Assembly (NCBI GenBank): GCA_022885665.1 | Contig: JAGQDJ010000142.1 | Coordinates: forward strand, 93,268 to 157,267 | Reading direction: 5' to 3' | DNA length: 64,000 nucleotides | Source: Triops longicaudatus | Lineage: Eukaryota; Arthropoda; Branchiopoda; Notostraca; Triopsidae | Shown: in pieces, positions 63,480 through 64,000 of the stretch | Layout of the letters: the number at the start of each line of letters is the position of its first letter | How positions within the stretch are numbered: position 1 is the first letter of the stretch | Made by a program: the position numbers and the translations under genes | The notes under the pieces: generated by a model | What the model saw: the letters and a program-made list of their open reading frames with translations, nothing else | What the model was told of the DNA's origin: nothing | Database searches by the model: none

Positions 63480-63578
63480 TTTAGCACGTTAGTTTCTCTA
63501 ACACTTGCGAGACTATTTTGAAATGTGTAGACTTTCAAATGTTTACTCGCTCTGTGTGAATAGCTCAAGCACAAGTTG

Positions 63579-63588
63579 CTTTATATAT
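63579..63588 (-). promoter_or_regulatory. TATA box of peptide gene 5
   Basis: TATATAAAG on the minus strand, about 105 bp before the start codon. Confidence 0.6.
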
Positions 63589-64000
63589 GTGCGAAGCTGA
63601 TCTGCATCACACAGAAATGACAGGCTGCTAACGAATTGTGTCACTGAACTATAATCGTCGAACTATTACTTGTTATTGTTTTTTAACATCCGTTTTGTGT
63701 TGTACACTTAATTTATCTTCGTCGTGTACATTTACAAAGAAAACGAAGGAGAGCTTTCGAGGACCATTTTATAAATAAATTCATAATTAAAGCGGGGGAA
63801 ACAAGGAAACGCAATGACACAAATAAATGCACGTACTATGAACTGCAAACTTAGGTTAAGTTGTCATTTATGTTGTTAATCAATATATTGTGAAAATGAA
63901 AGGATCCACATGTGGTTTAGTAATTGAAACTTGTATTTTCTTATGTTGAATAAATATTTGCACTGTGGCGCATATGCATACTGCAATTAAGAATTGTCGT
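63589..64000. other. Right window edge
   Basis: AT-rich sequence upstream of peptide gene 5. Nothing recognised; further family members could lie beyond the edge. Confidence 0.5.

Overview
The window is nuclear DNA of an animal, almost certainly an arthropod. It is AT-rich, its genes have short phase-consistent GT-AG introns (often 50-100 bp), and there are long trinucleotide microsatellites, many small TIR transposons and TATA plus TCAGT-type core promoters. The gene set is typically metazoan, including an NR4A/HR38 nuclear receptor. I cannot name the species; Drosophila looks unlikely because a ketohexokinase and a CDYL-type protein are both present. All gene models were built by eye from six-frame reading, splice signals, phase agreement and remembered family sequences. 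Nothing was searched or computed.

Layout, left to right: DHX57-like RNA helicase (minus, 3' end off the window); a repeat-rich spacer; acid sphingomyelinase (minus, 10 exons); a spacer with MITEs; ketohexokinase (plus) tail-to-tail with EBAG9/RCAS1 (minus); a spacer; a CDYL-like crotonase-fold protein (minus) whose last intron encloses a complete four-exon cysteine-rich secreted gene on the opposite strand; SLC35B3-type PAPS transporter (minus); an NR4A receptor (plus) with clusters of perfect CRE sites in its promoter and first intron; glutathione synthetase (minus) with two mutually exclusive versions of a substrate-binding exon, sharing a 305-bp bidirectional promoter with JMJD4 (plus); FAM210B-like mitochondrial protein (minus) with a 2.7-kb inverted-repeat element in its first intron; RMND5 GID/CTLH E3 ligase subunit (minus).

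The last 12 kb is different in character. It is sparsely populated and holds five copies (four apparently intact, one broken) of a small secreted-peptide gene family that I do not recognise. Every copy has a TATA box, a signal-peptide exon, one phase-1 intron and a second exon encoding an apolar core ending in a conserved FPLP motif. Between copies 4 and 5 lie an orphan TPR-protein first exon (SKIC3/TTC37-like) and a TATA/initiator-driven, apparently non-coding transcription unit with internal repeats.

The housekeeping genes do not form one pathway, although PAPS transport, glutathione synthesis and sphingomyelin hydrolysis are all small-molecule metabolism. The most novel items are the peptide family, the glutathione synthetase exon pair and the nested cysteine-rich gene.
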